Source: an uncultured Actinomycetes bacterium
GTDB lineage: Bacteria > Actinomycetota > Thermoleophilia > Solirubrobacterales > 70-9
DNA: 7,327 nt
NCBI GenBank assembly: GCA_946886425.1
Contig: CAMPIP010000118.1
Coordinates: forward strand, 1 to 7,327
Direction: 5' to 3'
Part shown: positions 1-5,028 of the stretch, piece after piece
How the letters are laid out: every line of letters starts with the position of its first letter
Position numbering within the stretch: position 1 is the stretch's first letter
Translations under genes and position numbers: made by a program
The notes under the pieces: model-generated
Databases searched by the model: none
Seen by the model: the letters and a program-made list of their open reading frames with translations, nothing else
Told to the model about the DNA's origin: nothing

Positions 1-1
1 C

Positions 2-502
2 GAGCTGGTGACGCGGATGGCGGTCGAGATCGAGCGCTACATCGTCGAGCTCGGCACCGAGGGCCGCCTGATCGAGATGCAGCTGGAGGAGACGATGGTC
101 GGCGTCGCCGCCGACAAGACGGCGTTGATCCGCGACTACTCGGTCGAAGACACCGAGGGCAGCCTCGCCGCCGTGCTGCAGGCGCTGGGCCGGATGCCGC
201 ACCAGGACGTCCTCGACTTCGGTCGCCTCGCCGAGCTGCTCGGCTACGACCGCAAGCTCAACACGATCGACTTCCCGGTTGCGCCGCGCGGCTACCGCGC
301 GCTCGGCCACGTACCCCGCATTCCCAAGCTTGTCGTCCAGAAGATCATCCACGAGCTGGGGGGTTTGGAGGAGGTCCTGGCGGCCTCCGATGCCGAACTC
401 GCCGCCGTCGACGGAGTCGGTCCCGCCCGGGCCAAGGACATCCGCGAGGGCCTGCGCCGGCTCCAGGAGGTCGACTTGGCCGACCGGTACTTGCACAGCT
501 GA
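2..502 (+). CDS. disA: DNA integrity scanning protein DisA (diadenylate cyclase), C-terminal part
   Basis: This is the 3' part of disA; the 5' end lies outside the window and the reading frame is open from base 2. DisA joins two ATP molecules into c-di-AMP and couples this to DNA scanning. The 166 visible residues begin near ELVTRMAVEIERYIVELG, which is typical of the end of the cyclase domain and the start of the helical linker. The linker follows, and the protein ends in a helix-hairpin-helix DNA-binding domain containing VDGVGPARAKDI and closing with DLADRYLHS. The catalytic DGA and RHR motifs of the N-terminal cyclase domain are not in the window, so activity cannot be judged. The gene sits 37 bases upstream of the inferred carD start on the same strand, matching the close association of disA and carD in actinobacteria. 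Recognition rests on the linker and HhH pattern plus this neighbourhood. Confidence 0.93.
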   Translation, partial: ELVTRMAVEIERYIVELGTEGRLIEMQLEETMVGVAADKTALIRDYSVEDTEGSLAAVLQALGRMPHQDVLDFGRLAELLGYDRKLNTIDFPVAPRGYRALGHVPRIPKLVVQKIIHELGGLEEVLAASDAELAAVDGVGPARAKDIREGLRRLQEVDLADRYLHS

Positions 503-526
503 CGGCGATAACGCTGTCGAAGAACG

Positions 527-533
527 AAAGGAG
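527..533 (+). promoter_or_regulatory. Strong Shine-Dalgarno deciding the carD start
   Basis: AAAGGAG matches the core anti-Shine-Dalgarno pairing and is the best ribosome binding site in the window. Six bases (534-539) separate it from an ATT codon in the carD frame, which is ideal spacing. The next in-frame ATG, at 561, is 27 bases away and cannot use it. The site therefore points to initiation at the AUU. Confidence 0.75.
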
Positions 534-539
534 CCACCG

Positions 540-1097
540 ATTTCCGAGCTAGACGAGGCTATGGAGGCAGTCTTCGACGAGGACGCGGTTTACATCTGCG
601 ACTTCGAGGTTGGCGACAAGGTCGTGTACCCCCATCACGGCGCCGGCCTGGTGATGACCAAAGAGACGCGAGAGCTGATGGGCTCCGAGCGGGAGTACCT
701 GACGATCAAGATCCTCCACAACGAACTCACCGTCATGGTTCCGACCGAAAACGCCGGCAAGGCCGGCCTGCGGCGGATCATCGACGAGGAGGAAATCAAG
801 AAAGTCACAGACGTCCTCACCGACGACGTCTCGGAGATGCCGAAGAACTGGAACCGGCGTTTCAAGTACAACCGCGAGAAGATCAAGACCGGTGACGTCT
901 TCGAGCTCGCCGAGGTCGTCCGCAATCTCGCCATCCGCGAGATGGAAAAGGGCCTCTCGACCGGCGAGAAGCAGATGTACACGCGGGCCAAGAAGATCCT
1001 TGCCTCCGAGTTCATGTACGCGCTCGACAAGGACGAGGAAGCCGCCGAGGAGTACCTCGACTCCCTGCTGGAGGAGCGCTTCGCCGCCACGGCCTAG
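540..1097 (+). CDS. carD: CarD-family RNA polymerase-binding transcription regulator
   Basis: CarD binds the RNA polymerase beta subunit and stabilises the open promoter complex at many promoters. From the ATT at 540 the protein is 185 residues, against about 162 for mycobacterial CarD. The RNAP-interacting Tudor-like domain begins near residue 22 (FEVGDKVVYPHHGAG) and runs to about residue 75, including the block LTVMVPTENAGKAGLR. The C-terminal helical DNA-binding domain carries PKNWNRRFK with Trp104, equivalent to the tryptophan that mycobacterial CarD wedges at the bubble edge, and the family block GLSTGEKQMYTRAKKIL. The first 19 or so residues are an extra acidic tail not present in Mycobacterium. 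No ATG, GTG or TTG lies in frame between the disA stop and 561. ATT540 has a perfect SD at 6 bases, while ATG561 has only GAGG 2 bases away. A weak -10-like GATAAC at 507-512 could provide a local promoter. Function is secure; the start codon is the open point. Confidence 0.93.
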   Translation: MSELDEAMEAVFDEDAVYICDFEVGDKVVYPHHGAGLVMTKETRELMGSEREYLTIKILHNELTVMVPTENAGKAGLRRIIDEEEIKKVTDVLTDDVSEMPKNWNRRFKYNREKIKTGDVFELAEVVRNLAIREMEKGLSTGEKQMYTRAKKILASEFMYALDKDEEAAEEYLDSLLEERFAATA

Positions 1098-1100
1098 AGG
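1097..1100 (+). promoter_or_regulatory. Candidate weak ribosome binding site for ispD
   Basis: GAGG overlaps the last base of the carD stop codon and lies 7 bases before the GTC at 1108, the proposed ispD initiation codon. It is weak. The stronger GGAGGAG at 1070-1076 lies inside carD, with no usable start at proper spacing after it. The overlap with the carD stop suggests translational coupling. Confidence 0.35.
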
Positions 1101-1107
1101 CGCAGCG

Positions 1108-1809
1108 GTCACCGCGGTCATCGCGGCTGCCGGCTCCGGGGAGCGACTCGGAGCCGGTGGCCCGAAGGCCTTCGTGCCGCTGGCGGGGAGGCCGATGATC
1201 GAGTGGTCGCTCGATGCCCTGCGGGGTTGCGAGTCGGTGCGCTCGATCGTCGTCGCCCGCCCGCCCGGCCACGACCACGGCCTCGGCGACGCCGAAGTCG
1301 CGACGGTCGACGGTGGCGTCACCCGCGCCCAGTCCGTCGCCAACGCCCTCGCCGCGGTCGAGACCGAGCTGGTCGCGATCCACGACGCGGCCCGCCCCCT
1401 GATCACACCGGCGCTGGTCGAGTCCATCGTCACGACCCTCACCGCCGACCCCGACGCCGCGGGCGCCATCGCCGCCGCCCCCGTCACCGACACGGTCAAG
1501 CGGGCCGCCGACCCGACGGATGGTGCATTGACCCTCGAATACGAGGCAAATGCATCCCGCGTCGTAGAGGATTCGCTCGACCGCTCGACCCTCTGGGCGG
1601 CCCAGACGCCGCAGGTGTTCCGGGCGGCGGCGCTGCGGCGGGCGCTGGCTTCCGCCGTCGATCCCGACGCCGCGACCGACGAGGCGATGCTGATCGAGCA
1701 GGCGGGGGGGAGGGTCCTGATCCACCCGGTCGCCGAGCCGAACCTGAAGGTGACGACGCCGTTCGACCTGCGCCTCGCCGAGCTGCTGCTCGCCGAGCGC
1801 GGCGCCTGA
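1108..1809 (+). CDS. ispD: 2-C-methyl-D-erythritol 4-phosphate cytidylyltransferase (IspD)
   Basis: IspD transfers CMP from CTP to methylerythritol 4-phosphate, the third step of the MEP isoprenoid pathway. The product is 233 residues from the proposed start, close to the 236 of E. coli IspD. Visible signatures are the glycine-rich nucleotide loop AAAGSGERLG followed by GPKAF (Arg13, Lys20), VDGG..R near residue 70, the HDAARP motif (Asp93), APVTDTVKR (Thr129, Lys131), TPQVF, and NLKVTTPFDL with Lys214. All key positions known from the E. coli enzyme are present. No ATG, GTG or TTG precedes the first beta strand in frame; the nearest are TTG1000 and ATG892, deep inside carD in another frame. 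GTC1108 gives exactly the expected N-terminus and has GAGG 7 bases upstream. Alternatives are ATC1120, a +1 frameshift out of carD, or a one-base sequence error. The gene lies just behind carD and is convergent with a small membrane-protein gene. Confidence 0.95.
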   Translation, partial: VTAVIAAAGSGERLGAGGPKAFVPLAGRPMIEWSLDALRGCESVRSIVVARPPGHDHGLGDAEVATVDGGVTRAQSVANALAAVETELVAIHDAARPLITPALVESIVTTLTADPDAAGAIAAAPVTDTVKRAADPTDGALTLEYEANASRVVEDSLDRSTLWAAQTPQVFRAAALRRALASAVDPDAATDEAMLIEQAGGRVLIHPVAEPNLKVTTPFDLRLAELLLAERGA

Positions 1810-1820
1810 GCGGCGCTCAG
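1806..1820. terminator. Short palindrome between convergent genes, possible bidirectional terminator
   Basis: CTGAGC, loop GGC, GCTCAG form a perfect 6-bp stem. The stop codon of ispD (TGA at 1807-1809) and the stop of the minus-strand gene (1817-1819) occupy equivalent positions in the two arms. There is no U-tract on either side, so it would be a weak or U-less terminator at best. Confidence 0.35.
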
Positions 1821-1966
1821 TCCTTCAGCAGGACCCAGGCCAGCGCCGCCATGAAGGTCAGCTGGCCGACGCCGAGGGCGACGCCGAAGCTGACGTCGCC
1901 GAGCAGGGCCGCGGCGGCGGTGCCGAGCGCGAAGGCGAGCGCGAGGATCAGCAGCTGACGGCCCAT
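1817..1966 (-). CDS. Small two-helix membrane protein, function unknown (49 aa)
   Basis: A minus-strand ORF runs from ATG at 1966 to TGA ending at 1817. The 49-residue protein starts MGRQLLILALAFALG and ends AALAWVLLKD. It forms two hydrophobic stretches, about residues 4-22 and 27-46, separated by a short Gly-Asp turn (LLGDVSFG), as expected for a helical hairpin in the membrane. The charge placement (Arg3 at the front, Lys48-Asp49 at the end) supports a designed membrane protein rather than noise. It fills the whole ispD-PHP gap exactly, with its stop 7 bases from the ispD stop and its start 28 bases from the PHP start. No Shine-Dalgarno is visible; TAGACT lies 9 bases before the ATG, suggesting a near-leaderless transcript. 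I do not recognise the family. It may be a small membrane subunit or a lineage-specific conserved protein. Confidence 0.7.
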   Translation of the reverse strand: MGRQLLILALAFALGTAAAALLGDVSFGVALGVGQLTFMAALAWVLLKD

Positions 1967-1975
1967 TGCCGCCGC

Positions 1976-1981
1976 AGTCTA
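1976..1981 (-). promoter_or_regulatory. Candidate -10 element for the small membrane protein
   Basis: On the minus strand this reads TAGACT, fitting the actinobacterial TAnnnT -10 pattern, 9 bases before the ATG at 1966. That implies a leader of a few bases at most. It shares its TA with the opposing -10 of the PHP gene. No convincing -35 is visible. Confidence 0.45.
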
Positions 1982-1985
1982 GGCT
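1980..1985 (+). promoter_or_regulatory. Candidate -10 element for the PHP phosphatase gene
   Basis: TAGGCT fits TAnnnT and lies 8 bases before the GTG at 1994, with no Shine-Dalgarno in between, suggesting a leaderless message. A -35-like CTGACG at 1955-1960 is 19 bases upstream, slightly long. It overlaps the opposing minus-strand -10. Confidence 0.45.
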
Positions 1986-1993
1986 CCAGAGCC

Positions 1994-2830
1994 GTGCTGA
2001 CCGACTACCACCTGCACCTCCGCCCCGACGAGGAGGGGACGACAGCCGAGCGCTACTTCACCGCCGAGAACGTCGACCGCTACCTGGCGGCGGCCGCTGA
2101 GGCCGGGGTCGAGGAGCTGGGCGTATCCGAGCACGTCTACCGCTTCCGCCAGGCCCTCGACCTCTGGCGCCATCCGCTCTGGGAGCAGAACGGACAGGAC
2201 GACCTCGACGCCTACTGCGAGTTCGTCCGCTCGACTCCCCTGAAGCTGGGGGTCGAGTGCGACTTCGTCCCCGGCGCCGAGGACCGCACCGCCTCGATGC
2301 TGGAGGCGCGCGACTTCGACTACGTGGTCGGCTCGGTGCATTTCATCGGCGAGGACGCGGTTGACCACCCGGGCTGGGACGTCTGGGAGGGCAACGGTGA
2401 CGCCGACGAGGTCTGGCGCCGTTACTTCGAGGCGCTCGCCGAGTGCGCCCGCTCCGGCCTCTTCGACATCCTCGCCCACCCGGACCTGGTCAAGGTCTGG
2501 GGACGCTCGCGGCCCCTGCCGGACCGCGACCTTCGGTTCTTCTACGAGCCGGCGGTCGAGGCGATCGCCGAGCGCGGCATCGCCGTCGAGATCTCCACCG
2601 CGGGCCTGCGCAAGCCGGTCGGCGAGCTCTACCCCGAGCGCGGCTTCGCCGAGATGTGCGTCGATGCCGACGCCTCCTTCGCGCTCTCCTCCGACGCCCA
2701 CCTGCCCGAGCAGGTTGGCTTCGCCTACGACCGCGCCGTCGAGTTCCTCGACGGGCTCGGGGTTGGGGAGATCTGCGTCTTCGAGCACCGCCGCCGCCAG
2801 CTGGCGCCGCTGCCCAGCCGGGTTTCCTGA
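1994..2830 (+). CDS. PHP-domain histidinol-phosphatase (HisJ type)
   Basis: This is a metal-dependent PHP-domain phosphohydrolase of the HisJ/HisK type, which removes phosphate from L-histidinol phosphate in histidine synthesis. The length, 278 residues, is close to the roughly 270 of characterised HisJ. Metal-site motifs appear in order: DYHLHL (Asp4, His6, His8), GVSEHV (Glu46, His47), LGVECDF (Glu88), GSVHFI (His116), DILAHPDLVK (His162), the family block EISTAGLRKPVGELYP (199-214), and SSDAHLPEQVG (Asp234, His236). All expected ligands are present, so it should be active. GTG1994 is the only start that keeps the first metal motif. Its stop overlaps the ispF start by one base (TGATG), so the two are translationally coupled. 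No other his gene is in view, so the in vivo substrate could be another phosphate ester. Confidence 0.88.
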   Translation: MLTDYHLHLRPDEEGTTAERYFTAENVDRYLAAAAEAGVEELGVSEHVYRFRQALDLWRHPLWEQNGQDDLDAYCEFVRSTPLKLGVECDFVPGAEDRTASMLEARDFDYVVGSVHFIGEDAVDHPGWDVWEGNGDADEVWRRYFEALAECARSGLFDILAHPDLVKVWGRSRPLPDRDLRFFYEPAVEAIAERGIAVEISTAGLRKPVGELYPERGFAEMCVDADASFALSSDAHLPEQVGFAYDRAVEFLDGLGVGEICVFEHRRRQLAPLPSRVS

Positions 2831-3282
2831 TGGTCGGCATCGGTTACGACAGCCACCGCTTCGCGGAGGGGCGGCGGCTGGTCCTCGGCGGTGTCGAGAT
2901 CGAGCATGAGAGGGGCCTGGCCGGCCACTCTGACGCCGACGTCCTCACCCACGCCGTGATCGACGCCGTGCTTGGCGCCGCCGGCGGTGGCGACATCGGC
3001 ACGATGTTTCCCGACGACGACGAGCGCTGGCGCGACGCCGACTCGATCGACCTGCTGCGCACGGTGGTCGGGACGCTCTCCGGGCCGATCCTCAACATCG
3101 ACGCCACGGTGATCTGCGAGCAGCCTCGCCTCGGGCCCTACAAGGCGGAGATGGAGCGGACCCTGGGCGAGGCGACCTCCGCCCGAATCAGCGTCAAGGC
3201 GACGAGCAACGAGGGGATGGGCTGGATCGGTCGGGGCGAGGGGATCGCCTGCCTTGCTGTCGCCTTTATCCAGAGCGAATAG
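2830..3282 (+). CDS. ispF: 2-C-methyl-D-erythritol 2,4-cyclodiphosphate synthase (IspF)
   Basis: IspF cyclises CDP-methylerythritol 2-phosphate to methylerythritol cyclodiphosphate with release of CMP, two steps after IspD in the MEP pathway; it is normally a homotrimer. The 150-residue product is slightly shorter than E. coli IspF (159). Visible signatures are GIGYDSHRF with metal ligands Asp7 and His9, GHSDADVLTHAVIDAVLGA with the third ligand His41, GDIGTMFPD at 54-62, VKATSNEGMGWIGRGEGIA, and a closing beta strand. All metal ligands and the Lys-Ala-Thr block are intact. The ATG overlaps the stop of the PHP gene (TGATG), which fixes the start and implies coupled translation. ispD and ispF are usually adjacent or fused; here the PHP gene and a minus-strand mini-gene separate them. 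The ispF stop codon TAG is also the first half of the candidate -10 of the next gene. Confidence 0.97.
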   Translation: MVGIGYDSHRFAEGRRLVLGGVEIEHERGLAGHSDADVLTHAVIDAVLGAAGGGDIGTMFPDDDERWRDADSIDLLRTVVGTLSGPILNIDATVICEQPRLGPYKAEMERTLGEATSARISVKATSNEGMGWIGRGEGIACLAVAFIQSE

Positions 3283-3285
3283 TCT
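3280..3285 (+). promoter_or_regulatory. Candidate -10 element for the AMP-binding enzyme, overlapping the ispF stop
   Basis: TAGTCT, whose first three bases are the ispF stop codon, lies exactly 10 bases before the ATG at 3296. The identical hexamer at the same distance precedes cysS. No Shine-Dalgarno lies between it and the ATG. No good -35 is visible. Confidence 0.45.
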
Positions 3286-3295
3286 TCGCGACTTC

Positions 3296-4945
3296 ATGGG
3301 GGACGCGAACCTGAGCTTGGCCGGCCTGCGGGGGTCGGTTTCCGACTCGCTCTTCGAGGTGAGGGTGCTGCGCGAGGCCGGCATCGTCGGTCTGCTGCGG
3401 CCCGACAAGGCCGCCAAGATCGGCGCCACCTTCCTGCGCTGGGGCGCCTCGCCGGCGACCGGCGTCGCCACCGCGGCGATCCACCACCCGCATGAGATCG
3501 CGATCGCCGACGAACGCGGCTCGCTGACCTGGGAGCGGCTGCACCTTCGCAGCAACGCCCTGGCCGACTCCTTCGCGCGGATGGGCATCGGCCCGGGCGA
3601 CGGCGTCGGGGTCATGTGCCGCAACCACCGCGGCTTCGTCGAGACGACCCTGGCGGCAGCCAAGATCGGCGCCAGCGCCCTCTACCTGAACACGATGTTC
3701 GCCGGCCCGCAGCTGGTCGAGGTGACCAAGCGCGAGGCCCCCAAGGCGCTTGTCTACGACGAAGAGTTCACCGAGCTGCTCGACGGCGTCGACAGCTCCG
3801 TGGCGCGCGTCGTCGCCTGGACCGACGATGAGGCGGACGGGGTGACGCTGGAGGAGCTGATCGCCGCCGGCGACGAGTCCGACCACAAGCCGCCGCCCGA
3901 CAAACCGCGCTTCGTGATCCTCACCTCCGGGACCACCGGCACCCCGAAGGGCGCCCAGCGCTCCAGCCCCGACGGCCTGATGGCGATCGCGGCGCTGATC
4001 GACAAGATCCCGTACCGCTCGCGCGACACGATGATGATCGCGGCACCGCTCTTCCACTCCTGGGGCTTCTTCCACTTCGTGATGAGCCTGCCGACCGCCT
4101 CGACGATGGTGCTGCGGCGCCGCTTCGACCCGGAGGGGACTCTGCAGGCCGTGCAGGAAACCCGGGCCAACGTGCTCGCCGCGGTGCCGGTGATGGTCCA
4201 GCGGATCCTCAGCCTGCCCGAGGAGACCCTCGCTCGCTATGACCTCTCGTCGCTGCGGATCACCTCGCTCTCCGGCTCGGCCCTGCCGGGAGAGCTGGCT
4301 CTCTCCTGGATGGACCGCTTCGGCGACACCGTCTACAACCTCTACGGCTCGACCGAGGTCGCCTACGCGACGGTGGCGACGCCGGAGGACCTGCGCGCCG
4401 CGCCCGGGACCGCCGGCAAACCGCCGCGCGGGACCGAGGTGCGGATCGTCGACGAGGACGGCCGCGCGCTGCCGCAGGGCGAGGTGGGGCGGATCTTCGT
4501 CGGCAACGAGATGTCCTTCGAGGGCTACACCGGCGGCGGCGGCAAAGAGGTCATCGACGGGCTGCTCTGCAGCGGCGACGTCGGCCACATCGACGAGGCC
4601 GGCCGCCTCTTCATCGACGGCCGCGACGACGAGATGATCGTCTCCGGCGGCGAGAACGTCTTTCCGCGCGAGGTCGAGGACCTGCTCGCCGACCACGAGC
4701 ACGTCGTCGAGGTGGCGGTGATCGGGGTCGAGGACGCCGAGTTCGGCCAGCGCCTCAAGGCCTTCGTGGTCACCGTCGACGGGGTCGAGGTGAGCGCCGA
4801 CGACCTCAAAGCGCACGTCAAGGCCAATCTCGCCGGCTACAAGACGCCACGCGAGATCGAGTTCCTGCCGGAGCTGCCGCGCAACGCGACCGGCAAGGTT
4901 CTGAAGCGGGATCTGAAGGGTCGCGAGACTCCGCAGTCCGCTTAG
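3296..4945 (+). CDS. AMP-binding acyl-CoA synthetase (fatty-acid-CoA ligase-like)
   Basis: This is a member of the ANL adenylating superfamily, probably activating a fatty or other carboxylic acid to its acyl-CoA through an acyl-adenylate. The length, 549 residues, fits acyl-CoA synthetases. Core motifs in order: the phosphate loop LTSGTTGTPKG (209-219), PLFHSWGFFHF, YGSTEVA (350-356), SGDVGHIDEAGRLFIDGR with Asp428 and Arg443, the hinge region with VSGGENVFPREVE (449-461), and the C-terminal PRNATGKVLKRDL with catalytic Lys534. All catalytic elements are present. The roughly 75-residue N-terminal stretch before the first conserved block resembles mycobacterial FadD2/FadD12-type proteins; substrate length cannot be read from the sequence. 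ATG3296 is preferred over TTG3254, which would overlap ispF and lacks a binding site; TAGTCT 10 bases upstream suggests a near-leaderless transcript of its own. It has no evident pathway link to its MEP neighbours. Confidence 0.92.
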   Translation: MGDANLSLAGLRGSVSDSLFEVRVLREAGIVGLLRPDKAAKIGATFLRWGASPATGVATAAIHHPHEIAIADERGSLTWERLHLRSNALADSFARMGIGPGDGVGVMCRNHRGFVETTLAAAKIGASALYLNTMFAGPQLVEVTKREAPKALVYDEEFTELLDGVDSSVARVVAWTDDEADGVTLEELIAAGDESDHKPPPDKPRFVILTSGTTGTPKGAQRSSPDGLMAIAALIDKIPYRSRDTMMIAAPLFHSWGFFHFVMSLPTASTMVLRRRFDPEGTLQAVQETRANVLAAVPVMVQRILSLPEETLARYDLSSLRITSLSGSALPGELALSWMDRFGDTVYNLYGSTEVAYATVATPEDLRAAPGTAGKPPRGTEVRIVDEDGRALPQGEVGRIFVGNEMSFEGYTGGGGKEVIDGLLCSGDVGHIDEAGRLFIDGRDDEMIVSGGENVFPREVEDLLADHEHVVEVAVIGVEDAEFGQRLKAFVVTVDGVEVSADDLKAHVKANLAGYKTPREIEFLPELPRNATGKVLKRDLKGRETPQSA

Positions 4946-5028
4946 TTCCGCGGCCCGCCGCAAATTGCGAGGTTCCGCCCCCGGCACGTCTGTTGTGGCC
5001 TCCGGTGCCCGTAGTAGTTTGCCCGGGC
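4946..5028 (+). promoter_or_regulatory. Intergenic region with candidate promoter for the coiled-coil gene
   Basis: This 83-base gap is the largest in the window. A -35-like TTGTGG (4993-4998) and a -10 TAGTTT (5015-5020) are separated by 16 bases, and the -10 ends 8 bases before the ATG at 5029 with no Shine-Dalgarno, so a leaderless message is likely. A weak GCGG/CCGC palindrome near 4949-4960 is too short to call a terminator. Confidence 0.45.

Noticed and set aside
892..1107. Starting IspD at ATG892 or TTG1000
   Set aside because: This would add a 36-72 residue Ser/Arg/Pro-rich extension lying over the conserved CarD C-terminus in another frame; IspD proteins begin at the beta strand before the glycine-rich loop.
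1203..1958. A plus-strand frame overlapping ispD and the minus-strand mini-gene
   Set aside because: The translation is an Arg/Pro-rich shadow of ispD in another frame with no recognisable motif.
3254..3295. Starting the AMP-binding enzyme at TTG3254
   Set aside because: It overlaps the end of ispF, has no ribosome binding site, and ATG3296 fits the -10 spacing seen in the other genes.
3266..4987. A 573-residue open frame on the minus strand opposite the AMP-binding gene, and similar long antisense frames elsewhere
   Set aside because: High GC with C/G third positions leaves antisense frames open. Their products are Arg/Gly/Val-rich with no domains, while the plus strand encodes clear enzymes.
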